DNA from: Granulicella cerasi | GTDB lineage: Bacteria; Acidobacteriota; Terriglobia; Terriglobales; Acidobacteriaceae | Direction of reading: 5' to 3' | NCBI RefSeq assembly: GCF_025685575.1 | Contig: NZ_JAGSYD010000002.1 | Location: 496,001 to 560,000, forward strand | DNA: 64,000 nt | In this document: positions 52,893 through 61,843 of the stretch, piece by piece | Position numbering within the stretch: position 1 is the stretch's first letter | Layout: the number at the start of each line of letters is the position of its first letter | The notes under the pieces: generated by a model | Seen by the model: only the letters and a program-made list of their open reading frames with translations | Told to the model about the DNA's origin: nothing | Databases searched by the model: none | Position numbers and translations under genes: made by a program

Positions 52893-55800
52893 TCATTTCA
52901 CCACCACCGGAATGTTCAACGTGATGCTGTTTCCGTTGTTGTCCGTGGCCAGGACGGGCAAAGTCATGCTGTAGGTGACGGCCGCCGAAGCAGCGGCTGA
53001 CGTAGCGGTCGCGTACTTGCTGTCTCCTGAATACACGGCTGTTACGTTGTGCACGCCAATCCCCAGCTTGGAGGTGGTATAGGTGGCTAAGCCTCCGCTC
53101 AGCGACTGCGTCGCCAGCTCTTTGGTTCCATCGACGAACGCGATCTGCCCTGTAGCATTCGCGTTGGAAACGGTTGCGGTAAACGTCTCCGCTGAGCCGT
53201 ACGCAACGGTCGGGGAGCTTGCTGTGAGCGTTATCGAAGAAGCTGTGGGAGATGATTTACCCGCGCATCCGGAAAAAGTAAGGAAGCTCAACGTCATAGC
53301 CATTCCGGCGAAAACCGAAATTGTCTTTGAGCGCTTCCTGAATCCCAGGCCGAGGCAAAGCGCTAACCCTGCCAGAGCAATCCCCGATCCAGTCGATCCG
53401 AAATTTCTGTGAATGCCGGTGGAAGCCTGTGTGGGCGCGGCATAGAGCGTAAGCGTGGTTGTCGTTGCACCGGTGCCAATCGGCAGAACTGCAGGGCTGA
53501 AGCTGCAGGACAGGAACGACGGCAGAGTAGATGCACAGGAGAATTGAACCGGCGATGTCAGTGCGGAGCCTGAAGGAGTGAGATTCAGGAGGATGGAAGC
53601 CGAGCTGCTCGTCGGCACGATCAACTGCGATTGTGCTGTCGTGAGAGTGAAGGCGGCAACAAAGGTAATATTGACCGCTGCGGACGTCGACCCGACATAG
53701 TTGGTATCGCCCGTGTAGCTTGCCGTAATGGAGTTCACTCCATCCTTGAGCAGACTTGAGCCGAACGTGTACCCGGCTACCGCTGTCGTATGTCCGGCGG
53801 CGTCAAAGGATGGCTGTGCGGTGGCCGTGCCAAGAACTGCGCCGGTGGTCGTATCCGTGAACGTTACGGTACCGGTAGGCGATGTGCTTGTGACGCTTGT
53901 ACCGATGGTGGAGGATACCGTGACGTAATCGCCGCTGGTTGCCGAAGTACGGCTCAGCGCCATGGCGAGGGTCGTAGGTGCCTGGTTGACGACAATGGAG
54001 ACGGGAGCGGAAACGCTCGCGATGTATGTTCCGTCACCTGCATAACGGGCCGTGACGGAGTGTGTCCCGGCGGTCAGTTCGTCAGCAGAGAAGGAGGCAG
54101 TACCGGCAGCAAGAGTGTACGGTCCGCTCGCATATCCATCGGTGAGCACAGAACTATCTCCTGTGGGAGTTCCGGACGCTCCGGTCACCGTGATGGTTCC
54201 GCTAACAGCCGATCCGTAATCGATCGTCGTTTGGGACAATGCGATGACAGTGGTTGTCGCGATGGTTCCTGTCGTTACAGACGACCAGTTGTTGACGAGG
54301 TTCGCGATATTGAGACTGCCAAGGCCGGTTGCGAGATCATAGCCAGCACCTGCGTCCCAGCCGGAAAGGATTCCATAGCTATTGCTGCCGACGGTGACGC
54401 AGTCCTTCGATCCCTTGTAGCAAGGGACAGCGTTATTGGCTTTCGTCGTGTCATAGAAGATGCAGGAGTTTCCCGTTGCCGCATTTTCAGCGGTGCACGA
54501 GGAGGCTGTCGCCGGGTTGTTGTACTGTGTGGCCGCAAGCTGATACAGGACTGAATTCGGATTGCCCTGAGTGGAATTCTGCTTCTGGTTGATCAGCGCC
54601 ATAATGCCTGCAAAGGCCGGAGTGCCAAAAGAAGTACCGCCAGCGGCGAGATACGCGACATCGGTTGGATTGGTGAAGTCGCACGTACCGTCAGGCGATT
54701 CATCCGATTCGCAGATGGCATACGCGCTTTCCCATAATCCGGCACCGGCGAACAAAGACACGTCAGGAATGTCGCGAACGTTGTCGCTCGGGATTCCGGG
54801 GACGCCCTTCTGCCATGCGGGCTTGGGAACACCCGAGGTGCAGCTGAAGTTCGAAGAGGAAACATACGTGCCCACGGCACAGTTGCTTGCTCCGCCGCTG
54901 CCGCCCTCCACAGCGTGGAAGCTGCTGTAGTACTTCGAGTCGTTGCAAACAGCTGCCGTGGTGGTATCCGTGGAGCCTAATGTCTGGAGCGTGGCGAGAA
55001 CAAGCGGATTGGCGCAGCTATCGTTCCACGGCACCTCGGGGATATAGGACTTCGCGGACGCGAATGTCGCCGAGTCATTCGTGCTATTCCAGTACTGTGT
55101 CGGGTTGGTGTAACTAACGTTGAGATCGGTGCCGCCGATGGCTACGTCATAAGGAGTCGAGGCAAATCCATTTACGGAAAGGCCGTAGTGGGAATAGGTG
55201 GCGCCCTGGTCGCAAACATCCGAACCGGCGTCACCGGCGGCCACGATTACGCTGATGCCCTGAGCCGCGGCCTGCTGCCACAGCGCGCTTACGTATTGAT
55301 TTCCAGAAGTCCCCAAGCCCAGCTCGCATTGGCCCCAGCTCATGCTGAGGATGGGGGCAAGGTTGTGGTCGATGATGTACTCCGAAGAAAGCACGATGCC
55401 ATCGGTGGTTACGGTATCATTCGCCACCACCAGGTCGATCGTTGCATTCTTCGCCACGGCGCCGGACCACTCGACATCGAGAACGGCTTCTACTTCCGAG
55501 CTGGCAAGTCCGGGGTTCTGGCCATCCGCATAGATATGGTTGAGCTTGGTGGCCGGAAGCCCGAAGATGGACCGGAAATTATCGACGTCCGAGGTAAGCA
55601 CATCGCTCTTGGCGACGATTGCTATCGTCTGGCCTGTCCCGTCTATCCCTGCATCCCAGAGGGGCTTAAGGTTGTACATCGTCGCGAAATCAGCAGGCGC
55701 TACGAGATACTCCGGGTTGCCGGAGCTCGTGAGCTGAGGTGTGACCGCTTTCGTTCCGTCCTGTACATCGCGCAATGCAGACGCTGGCGAGGTGAACCTG

Positions 55801-56465
55801 GTGATCCCCGTAGAACGATTCCGGGTAACGACGCCCACAGTCCTATGCATCGCCTTCGACCGGAAGTCGCTCAGGCTGGCAATTCCCGAAATGACCGGCT
55901 GCAGCGCGGCGGGGACGGAGAGTTCATTGTTGACCGCGCGATGGGCAACGCCGTCTGAAGCGAGATAGCGATGCATCTCAGCGCCGAACGTATTCTTAAG
56001 CTGACCCGCGGTGCCCGAAAATGTGATCGAAAGGCGGCTGTTCGCCACCGAATTGACCGTGAGGCCATGATTCGTGAGCCAGGAAGTGATCGCGGCCACA
56101 TCCTGATCGGCGACGCCAAATTGCTTGCCGAACTCTTCGGGGGTCAACCAATGGTGAAATTCGGGAGAGGCCGGATCCTGCTGAGCGGCCATGAAAGCCT
56201 GCAACGCTTTTTCCTGTGCGTCCGTCCGCTTTAGCATCAGGATGACGTTGTTCAGGGGAGTCGCTTCGTCGATTGCTCCCTGATCCGCCGCGTTAGCCAC
56301 TTGCGGGTTAAGCCCGCCAGCGATCGTGACCCGTTGCAGTTCATCGACTGCGTGGGTGATCTGCGGTACGGCACGGGCAGTTGCCTGTGCAAATGCCGGG
56401 GCGACTAGGTTGACCAGCAACGCTGTTTGCGCGAACCGGATGAGGAATTTTGAAGCCATTGCCAT
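52893..56465 (-). CDS. S53 (sedolisin/kumamolisin-type) peptidase with Ig-like domains and C-terminal hairpin
   Basis: About 1190 residues from ATG 56465, which has AGGAGATGACG upstream; ATGs at 56471 and 56459 are alternatives. A signal peptide ends near PAFAQ. A pro-kumamolisin activation domain covers about 30-200 (PEFHHWLTPEEFGKQFG). The S53 catalytic domain covers about 230-610, with the Glu/Asp pair in SSEVEAVLDVEWS, the oxyanion Asp in VIVAAGDAGSD and the Ser in GGTSFGTPAFAG. Two Ig-like domain 3 modules follow, then two helices around FRKRSK with SGCAGKSS, and one more Ig-like module. Such acid-active serine peptidases are secreted for protein degradation. It is co-oriented with the FG-GAP gene and divergent from a CadC-like regulator. 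Confidence 0.92.
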   Translation of the reverse strand: MAMASKFLIRFAQTALLVNLVAPAFAQATARAVPQITHAVDELQRVTIAGGLNPQVANAADQGAIDEATPLNNVILMLKRTDAQEKALQAFMAAQQDPASPEFHHWLTPEEFGKQFGVADQDVAAITSWLTNHGLTVNSVANSRLSITFSGTAGQLKNTFGAEMHRYLASDGVAHRAVNNELSVPAALQPVISGIASLSDFRSKAMHRTVGVVTRNRSTGITRFTSPASALRDVQDGTKAVTPQLTSSGNPEYLVAPADFATMYNLKPLWDAGIDGTGQTIAIVAKSDVLTSDVDNFRSIFGLPATKLNHIYADGQNPGLASSEVEAVLDVEWSGAVAKNATIDLVVANDTVTTDGIVLSSEYIIDHNLAPILSMSWGQCELGLGTSGNQYVSALWQQAAAQGISVIVAAGDAGSDVCDQGATYSHYGLSVNGFASTPYDVAIGGTDLNVSYTNPTQYWNSTNDSATFASAKSYIPEVPWNDSCANPLVLATLQTLGSTDTTTAAVCNDSKYYSSFHAVEGGSGGASNCAVGTYVSSSNFSCTSGVPKPAWQKGVPGIPSDNVRDIPDVSLFAGAGLWESAYAICESDESPDGTCDFTNPTDVAYLAAGGTSFGTPAFAGIMALINQKQNSTQGNPNSVLYQLAATQYNNPATASSCTAENAATGNSCIFYDTTKANNAVPCYKGSKDCVTVGSNSYGILSGWDAGAGYDLATGLGSLNIANLVNNWSSVTTGTIATTTVIALSQTTIDYGSAVSGTITVTGASGTPTGDSSVLTDGYASGPYTLAAGTASFSADELTAGTHSVTARYAGDGTYIASVSAPVSIVVNQAPTTLAMALSRTSATSGDYVTVSSTIGTSVTSTSPTGTVTFTDTTTGAVLGTATAQPSFDAAGHTTAVAGYTFGSSLLKDGVNSITASYTGDTNYVGSTSAAVNITFVAAFTLTTAQSQLIVPTSSSASILLNLTPSGSALTSPVQFSCASTLPSFLSCSFSPAVLPIGTGATTTTLTLYAAPTQASTGIHRNFGSTGSGIALAGLALCLGLGFRKRSKTISVFAGMAMTLSFLTFSGCAGKSSPTASSITLTASSPTVAYGSAETFTATVSNANATGQIAFVDGTKELATQSLSGGLATYTTSKLGIGVHNVTAVYSGDSKYATATSAAASAAVTYSMTLPVLATDNNGNSITLNIPVVVK

Positions 56466-56770
56466 CGTCATCTCCTGGTGGTAAGGCCTTCCCCGTCTCC
56501 CGAGGACATGCCGGGAAACTTTATGGTCTTGTATCCGCAGAACCAGAGCTCTGCAATCCAAGTATGTTAGGGGCTCGACTTTTGCAAGCTTGTGACAAGG
56601 ACGCCGTCCGATCAATGCCCTCGACATCCTTTCTCGACAAGATCGACATCCCCTATCAACTCTATATAAATGAATAAATTAGACGCCTTCCTCCTTTAAG
56701 CGAAGAGTCTTCATTCGGGGTTTGCTTCGGTCCTGTTTCGGGTCCCTCATGCTAAAATCGGATCACTTTC
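56466..56770. other. divergent control region between S53 peptidase and CadC-like regulator
   Basis: 305 bases. AT-rich sequence at about 56650-56700 (TATATAAATGAATAAATTAG) is a good place for promoters of either gene. No dyad stands out clearly enough to call an operator. Confidence 0.45.
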
Positions 56771-58831
56771 ATGGAGGACTGGAGCGAGGGGTCCCTCGAC
56801 GTCAAGAAAACGAGCCGAATCGTCACCTTCTCTATTTACTCGCTGGATCTCGAGTCTCTGGAGTTCAGGCGTAAAGGCAACAAATTCCCGCTGCAAGAGC
56901 AGAGTGCTCGTGTCCTGGCCATCTTGCTCACTCCACCGGGACGCCTCGTCACGCGTGAGCAGCTTCGGCAGCAGCTATGGTCTGATGTCGCATTTTTCGA
57001 CTACGAGCACGCCATCAATAAAGCTATTTCCCAAATCCGCAAGGCTCTGGGAGACGACTCACGTTCCAGTAGATTCATCGAAACCGTTCCAAGACATGGG
57101 TACCGATTTTGTGCCGAGGTACGCACGGAACCGGCTGTGGCAGTGACGACTCTGACCTTCCAGGTAGCTTCGGAGCCCGCTAAGGCCGACCTGTCAGGCA
57201 TCGCCACTCCGGCGTCTTCGGTAGGCCCGGCAGGTGTCTTGGGTGAGACCGTGCCAGACCAGGCCCGTCCCGAACGCGGCGACGATAAGCCGCCTTCGCT
57301 CGTCCAGACCAGGAACATACCGTCAAACTATTGGAAGTATACTTCGCTGGGAACGATCCTCTGCATTCTTGTGCTGACAACAGCATTCTATGTGCGGCAT
57401 CGCTGGTATCACGAGGTGACCGCGAGCGTCACGAACCCGGTCCGTGTTGCCATGGTGCCGTTCGAAACCAACAATGATGACGCCAAGGCTGTGGCAGAGA
57501 ACCTGCGCTATGACCTTTCCGATTCCCTTGGTCAAGTTCCCGGACTCGAGGTACGCGCTGCGCACAGCTTCACCAGCGCCCCGCGAGACAATGCCAGCAT
57601 GATGGCTCTCGCTTCCACCGCGGACCTGGACGCGATCCTTCTGGGAAGGCTGGAAGTGCATGGGCAGGAGTGCCTTCTTCACGTGGAGGTCGTCCGCGCG
57701 AATGACAATAGCCACATTGCCGCCCTGAGCTTCGCCGGCGATATACGGCAGCTTCATACGCTTCGTGACCGAGTTCAATATGCGGTGTACACAACACTCG
57801 GGGGAAAACCGGGGGCCCTTCTGCGGGTTCAACGGCGTACCGCTAACCCTGAAGCGTACGAAGCATATCTGGATGGGCGGCATTATCTACAGGCGCGCAC
57901 GGACAATTCGCTGAACCGCGCCATGGCACTCTTTCAGCGCGCCGCCGAACTCGACCCGAAGTTTGCCGGCTCCTTCGCCGGTATGGCAAACGTCTACCTG
58001 ATCTTCGCGGACCGAGGAGAGATACCCAACGGTTTTGATATGGCGAAGCATCTGGCGAATAAAGCTCTCAGCCTCGACCAAAGCTCAGCGCAAGCGCATG
58101 CGATCCTCGGCTGCGTTTCGCAATCGCAAGACTGGGACAGCGTCACCGCAGAGCGTGAATTGCGGCTTGCGGTAGACCTCGATTCCGGTGAAGCGGGGTA
58201 TCACATCTGGCTGGCGACGCTGCTTTCGATTGAGGGCAAAGCCAGCGAAAGCTTGCAACAAATCAAGCTCGCGGAACGCGACGACCCATTCTGGCCACCC
58301 GTATATCAGGCAGCCGCCTTTGTCGCGGCCAATGCCGGGAAGAATGCGTTGATGCTCACGGCAGCGCGAAAAATGGTGGAGCTGACCCCGCAATGGCCTA
58401 TTGCAGCGGACCAACAGGCATGGGCTTTGTGGTATGCAAAACGCTATTCGGAAGCCATCGCGGAATGGCAAAGGATGGCGCATCTTGCCAACGACCCTGA
58501 TCGCATCGCCTTAGAAAAGGCCGGGCAGCAGGCATTTGCGAAGAGTGGTTCCACGGCCTACTCGAAAGTGCGCCTCGCAGGCTTGAACACCAAATCGGGT
58601 CACAACTATCACGATAAGACAATGGAACAGGCAGAGTGGGATATGTACGCTCAAGAACCCGATCGAGCCATGGATGTACTCTCCTCCATGGTGGGCCGGC
58701 ACGACCCTGCCTCCATCACAATGGCAGTCGATCCGGCGTTTACCCCATTGCATTCCGACCCTCGCTTTGTTGGCCTATTACAACACGTTGGATTGCCCGT
58801 CGTTGCTGTCAATGCCCAAACGGAGCGCTAG
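56771..58831 (+). CDS. CadC/ToxR-like transmembrane transcriptional regulator with TPR domain
   Basis: 686 residues. Residues about 20-120 form an OmpR/PhoB-type winged helix (FPLQEQSARVLAILLTPPG, VTREQLRQQLWSDVAFFDYEHAINKAISQIRKALGDDS, FIETVPRHGYRF). A membrane helix follows at about 190-210 (TSLGTILCILVLTTAFYV). Outside is a domain like those seen after CadC-type regulators in Acidobacteriota (RVAMVPFETNND ... LGRLEVHGQECLLHVEVV) and then TPR repeats (about 370-640: YLQARTDNSLNRAMALFQRAAELDPKF, SSAQAHAILGCVSQSQDW). It is probably a one-component regulator sensing an extracytoplasmic signal. Divergence from the S53 peptidase suggests that gene as target (inference). The start at 56771 (ATG) lacks a clear ribosome site. 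Confidence 0.88.
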   Translation: MEDWSEGSLDVKKTSRIVTFSIYSLDLESLEFRRKGNKFPLQEQSARVLAILLTPPGRLVTREQLRQQLWSDVAFFDYEHAINKAISQIRKALGDDSRSSRFIETVPRHGYRFCAEVRTEPAVAVTTLTFQVASEPAKADLSGIATPASSVGPAGVLGETVPDQARPERGDDKPPSLVQTRNIPSNYWKYTSLGTILCILVLTTAFYVRHRWYHEVTASVTNPVRVAMVPFETNNDDAKAVAENLRYDLSDSLGQVPGLEVRAAHSFTSAPRDNASMMALASTADLDAILLGRLEVHGQECLLHVEVVRANDNSHIAALSFAGDIRQLHTLRDRVQYAVYTTLGGKPGALLRVQRRTANPEAYEAYLDGRHYLQARTDNSLNRAMALFQRAAELDPKFAGSFAGMANVYLIFADRGEIPNGFDMAKHLANKALSLDQSSAQAHAILGCVSQSQDWDSVTAERELRLAVDLDSGEAGYHIWLATLLSIEGKASESLQQIKLAERDDPFWPPVYQAAAFVAANAGKNALMLTAARKMVELTPQWPIAADQQAWALWYAKRYSEAIAEWQRMAHLANDPDRIALEKAGQQAFAKSGSTAYSKVRLAGLNTKSGHNYHDKTMEQAEWDMYAQEPDRAMDVLSSMVGRHDPASITMAVDPAFTPLHSDPRFVGLLQHVGLPVVAVNAQTER

Positions 58832-59088
58832 GGACATGCGGTTGGATGTTCGCTGCAAATCTTCTCGACCAAGTTCTAAATGAGCTCAGGTACCGCCCGA
58901 CGCACTGCCTGCAAATCTAAGGAAGACCGCCATATATGGGGCGAGATACTGCCACGAGGGATTCTCGATCGGAACCGGCCCGTTATCATCCGATTGCTGG
59001 CTACATGGATCTCGCCATAGGCAGCGCGCAGATCGCATAGCTCCGCTGCCCAAGATGGAGCCGAGAAATTAAAAGCCCTCTAGATACC
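58832..59088. other. intergenic region before the ArdC remnant
   Basis: About 255 bases without a gene or clear terminator; small frames only. Confidence 0.3.
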
Positions 59089-59403
59089 GCGTTGCAGCAT
59101 TCCTTGATGAAACGGGACAAGTAACGGCGTTCCGCCTTATGCAGGAGTTCGTGGGCAGTTTCGTGTGCCCGCGTCGAAAACTCTTCAGCCTTCGACTGCC
59201 CGGGCAGGATGGCCATGGCTGGCGCAATGTGGGGGTTATAGACAAGCTGGATGCTTGTCCTTGAGAAACGCGGCCAGAAGCTCCACGTTCTCGCCGGGTC
59301 GCCGTGATCTTGTTGATGGGGTCTACGGTATTCAGGGTGTTTGCTCCTGGGGTTTGGCTGTTGCACTTCCGCGTTGAAACACGGCATGTACATGCCGAAC
59401 GCC
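59089..59403 (-). pseudogene. ArdC-like gene, degraded second copy
   Basis: On the minus strand different frames read GDPGENVELLAAFLKDK, then IQLVYNPHIAPAM, AILPGQSKAEEFSTRAHETAHELLHKAERR. These align closely with the same segments of the ArdC-like protein at 19183-20091 (GDPGENIELLAAFVKGK, AILPGQSKAEEFATLVHETAHELLHKAERR). The N-terminal single-strand-binding domain is deleted, two frames are needed, and homology stops after KAERR. The leader (59361-59403) is a near-identical copy of the intact gene's leader. It is a relic of a second, related mobile element. Confidence 0.8.
59361..59403 (-). promoter_or_regulatory. second copy of the ardC leader palindrome element
   Basis: 43 bases with one mismatch to 20119-20161. 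The GGCATGTACATGCC palindrome (59383-59396) is perfect; the mismatch falls in the other dyad (GCGTTGAAACACG). Confidence 0.6.
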
Positions 59404-59738
59404 TCTCCTGGAGAGGGCGGGATACCAAACGGAAAGGTCTTCCAGCGAAACTCTTGGGGGGATCGCGCGTAGCGTGGGGAGCCAAAACCCGCAGGGCGAA
59501 TGGCCTTGGAGCGCGCGACGGAAGACCCTTAGGAAAAATCTGGTTTCCGCATACGTGCGGGTTAGCGAACAGGATTTACAGGGCGGCCCTTATGGGAGGA
59601 ACGAGACTGTTACGAAACTCCCCTCGCTGAGCCCGTTTGACCCATCTGGTGCCACAGAAAATGGTTATGTAGTCCGCCACGGGCGAATCCGCGTCTGTGT
59701 CATTTACAGACAGACAAACGCCCCGTTGGAGGAACCTC
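59404..59738. other. intergenic region with decayed ardC-upstream sequence
   Basis: About 335 bases. The first half shares short blocks (ACGGAAAGG, TGGTTTCCGCAT) with 20220-20350. The second half leads to the dioxygenase-like gene and probably holds its promoter. No gene is seen. Confidence 0.35.
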
Positions 59739-61127
59739 ATGCGGCCTGAAATATTGCTGAAGTTGATACCAGATAGGAAGGATAGAAAGCCTGACGAGAA
59801 GGATTGGTGCCCACCGCTGGATCGACGCGCAGCACTTCGCATTTTTGGCGCTGGAGCGCTGATAACAGTGGCCGGATGCGGCGACGGGACGAATACGACT
59901 GCAAGCGGCGCAACCAAGACTTCCACGGCGACATCACTCGGTGTTTCATCCACGTCCGTAACTATTGGCACCTCCGTCACGCTGACTGCGATGGTCGCTC
60001 CATCCGCTGCAACGGGCTCCGTCACCTTCTATAACGGCTCTACGTCACTGGGCAGCGTGACGATCTCGTCGGGCGTCGCCGCGCTCACAACCAGCTTCAG
60101 CAGTGCGCAGACGGTTTCGTTGACAGCCGTATACACAGGCGACAGCAACTATTCAACCAGCACGTCGTCAGCCGTAACTTTGACTATTATCGCAGCCACA
60201 GTAGGAACAATAGCAACGATCATCGCTCTCAGCACCTCAACGACTCAAACGACAGTTGGTACCTCGGTTACCTTGACAGCGCGAGTCACTTCCACCGCAG
60301 CGACGGGCACGGTCACTTTCTACAACGGCACGACTTCCATCGGTACGGGAACGCTCAGTTCCGGTAATGCGACGATCACAACCAGCTTCAGCTCAGCAGG
60401 TACAGAGTCAATTACGGCGGTTTACGCCGGCGATACCACGTACGCGGGAAGCACCTCCAGCGCTGTGTCAATCGCCGTCACGACGACCACAACGTCTTCT
60501 TGCAGCACCACCACCATCCCCGCCGTGACCGAAGGACCGTACTGGGTGACGGACAGTGCGTCTGGCTATAACCGTTCCACGATAACCTCCGACATCGCAG
60601 GAACGAACACGCAGTCGGGTGTTCCGCTCGCGCTTACGCTTTACGTGTACGACGCTAAGAACAGCTGCGCTGCCATGCAGAATGTACAGATTGACATCTG
60701 GCATTGCAACGCAGCAGGCGTCTATTCGGGTATCAAGAGCTCGACAAATGGCAATGGCGCCGACTACACGAGCCAGAGTTGGCTTCGGGGGTACCAATTG
60801 ACCGATTCCACGGGGAAGGTGACTTTCAACAGCGTCTTGCCTGGCTGGTACACAGGTCGCACTACACACATTCACATCCGCTTCCGTTCAACCTATGATT
60901 CCTCATCGGACGGAAGCACGAATACGGCGCAGCTCTTTTTCGATCAGACATTCGTAGATACCCTCGATACTACTGTTTCGCCATATTCAAGCGAAGGCAA
61001 GAACTCGGTGACGAACGCGGGTGACTCGATTTATACCTCTGAGGGCGGGACAACTCTCTTGAGTTTGAGTGGATCCGCAAGCGCGGGCTATGCAGCTTCT
61101 TTCAGCATCTACCTTCCGCTCAAGTAA
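59739..61127 (+). CDS. intradiol ring-cleavage dioxygenase-like exported protein with two Ig-like domains
   Basis: 462 residues from ATG 59739, which has GGAGGAAC upstream; 59697 is an in-frame earlier ATG without a site. The N-terminus has a Tat-like and lipobox-like signal (LDRRAALRIFGAGALITVAGCGD). Two Ig-like domain 3 modules follow (about 50-140 and 145-245; ATGSVTFYNGSTSLGS, AVYTGDSNYSTS, ATGTVTFYNGTTSIGT, AVYAGDTTYAGS). The catalytic domain (about 255-455) has EGPYW, DIWHCNAAGVYSG with the first Fe-ligand Tyr, LPGWYTGRTTHIHIRFR with Tyr, His and His, and LFFDQTF. All four non-heme Fe(III) ligands expected for intradiol dioxygenases appear present. The substrate is unknown; extracellular aromatic or lignin-like compounds are plausible. 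It is a single gene. Confidence 0.88.
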   Translation: MRPEILLKLIPDRKDRKPDEKDWCPPLDRRAALRIFGAGALITVAGCGDGTNTTASGATKTSTATSLGVSSTSVTIGTSVTLTAMVAPSAATGSVTFYNGSTSLGSVTISSGVAALTTSFSSAQTVSLTAVYTGDSNYSTSTSSAVTLTIIAATVGTIATIIALSTSTTQTTVGTSVTLTARVTSTAATGTVTFYNGTTSIGTGTLSSGNATITTSFSSAGTESITAVYAGDTTYAGSTSSAVSIAVTTTTTSSCSTTTIPAVTEGPYWVTDSASGYNRSTITSDIAGTNTQSGVPLALTLYVYDAKNSCAAMQNVQIDIWHCNAAGVYSGIKSSTNGNGADYTSQSWLRGYQLTDSTGKVTFNSVLPGWYTGRTTHIHIRFRSTYDSSSDGSTNTAQLFFDQTFVDTLDTTVSPYSSEGKNSVTNAGDSIYTSEGGTTLLSLSGSASAGYAASFSIYLPLK

Positions 61128-61152
61128 GCCTTGTAGCAAGCACTTGAAGGGG

Positions 61153-61190
61153 CACGGCACCCGTTCTTGCGGGTGCTGGTGTTGCCCTTT
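61153..61190 (+). terminator. possible terminator after dioxygenase-like gene
   Basis: Stem GCACCCG / CGGGTGC (61157-61163 and 61170-61176) with a 6-nt loop, within a longer GGGCA ... TGCCC fold and followed by CCTTT. It is only moderately strong. Confidence 0.45.
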
Positions 61191-61213
61191 CGTCAGAGCG
61201 GACTTATGCGGCC

Positions 61214-61809
61214 ATGCAAACGTCCGCTCTCTCCGTTCCCGGCGCTATATCTGATGCGAGGATCAACGCTGCCCGATTTCCCGACGGGTTTCTCTGGGGT
61301 GTTGCCACTGCCTCCTACCAGAACGAAGGCGCGTGGAACGAAGATGGCAAGGGCGAATCGATATGGGATCGGTTCACGCATATTCCTGGGAAGGTTCGAG
61401 GCGGCGTGACGGGTGATGTTGCTTGCGACCAAGACCACCGCTACGCGCAGGATATCGCTCTGGCGAAGAGCCTGAACATCAAGAGCTACCGCTTCTCCAT
61501 ATCCTGGCCTCGCATCCAGCCCACGGGGATAGGCGCTCCGAACATGCGCGGGATCGACCACTACAGTCGTTTTGTGGATACGCTTCTGAAGCCGGGATCC
61601 GCCCGTGGTGCACGATGTACCACTGGGATCTTCCGCAGGCGTTGGAAGACCGTGGCGGCTGGCCGAATCGTGAGCTGGCTGGCTACTTCGCGGACTATGC
61701 CGGCATCCTGGCGAAGCACCTGGGTGACCGCATCACCGTTTGGGCACCGTTCAATATGCCGTGGGCCATCGCGTTCAAAGCTGTCCGGCGTGGCGCATGG
61801 ATGCTGTGA
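61214..61809 (+). pseudogene. GH1 beta-glucosidase, truncated and frameshifted
   Basis: From ATG 61214 the frame gives the GH1 start: FPDGFLWGVATASYQNEGAWNEDGKGESIWD, HRYAQDIALAKSLNIKSYRFSISWPRI. After a shift near 61595 the next frame gives RPWCTMYHWDLPQALEDRGGWPNREL and ITVWAPFNMPWAIAF. The acid/base motif of GH1 (T-F-N-E-P) reads PFNMP, i.e. the catalytic Glu is Met. The gene stops at 61809, less than half of the usual 450 residues; the nucleophile region is missing. It lies 86 bases after the dioxygenase-like gene. Confidence 0.82.
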
Positions 61810-61843
61810 CTCGTTCGAGTCGAGCCGTATTGTTCTGGATTCA

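Noticed and set aside
53790-54554. 254-codon plus-strand open frame antisense to the S53 peptidase
   Set aside because: Composition (Gly/Arg/Ser runs) and lack of a start signal mark it as a shadow of the peptidase gene.
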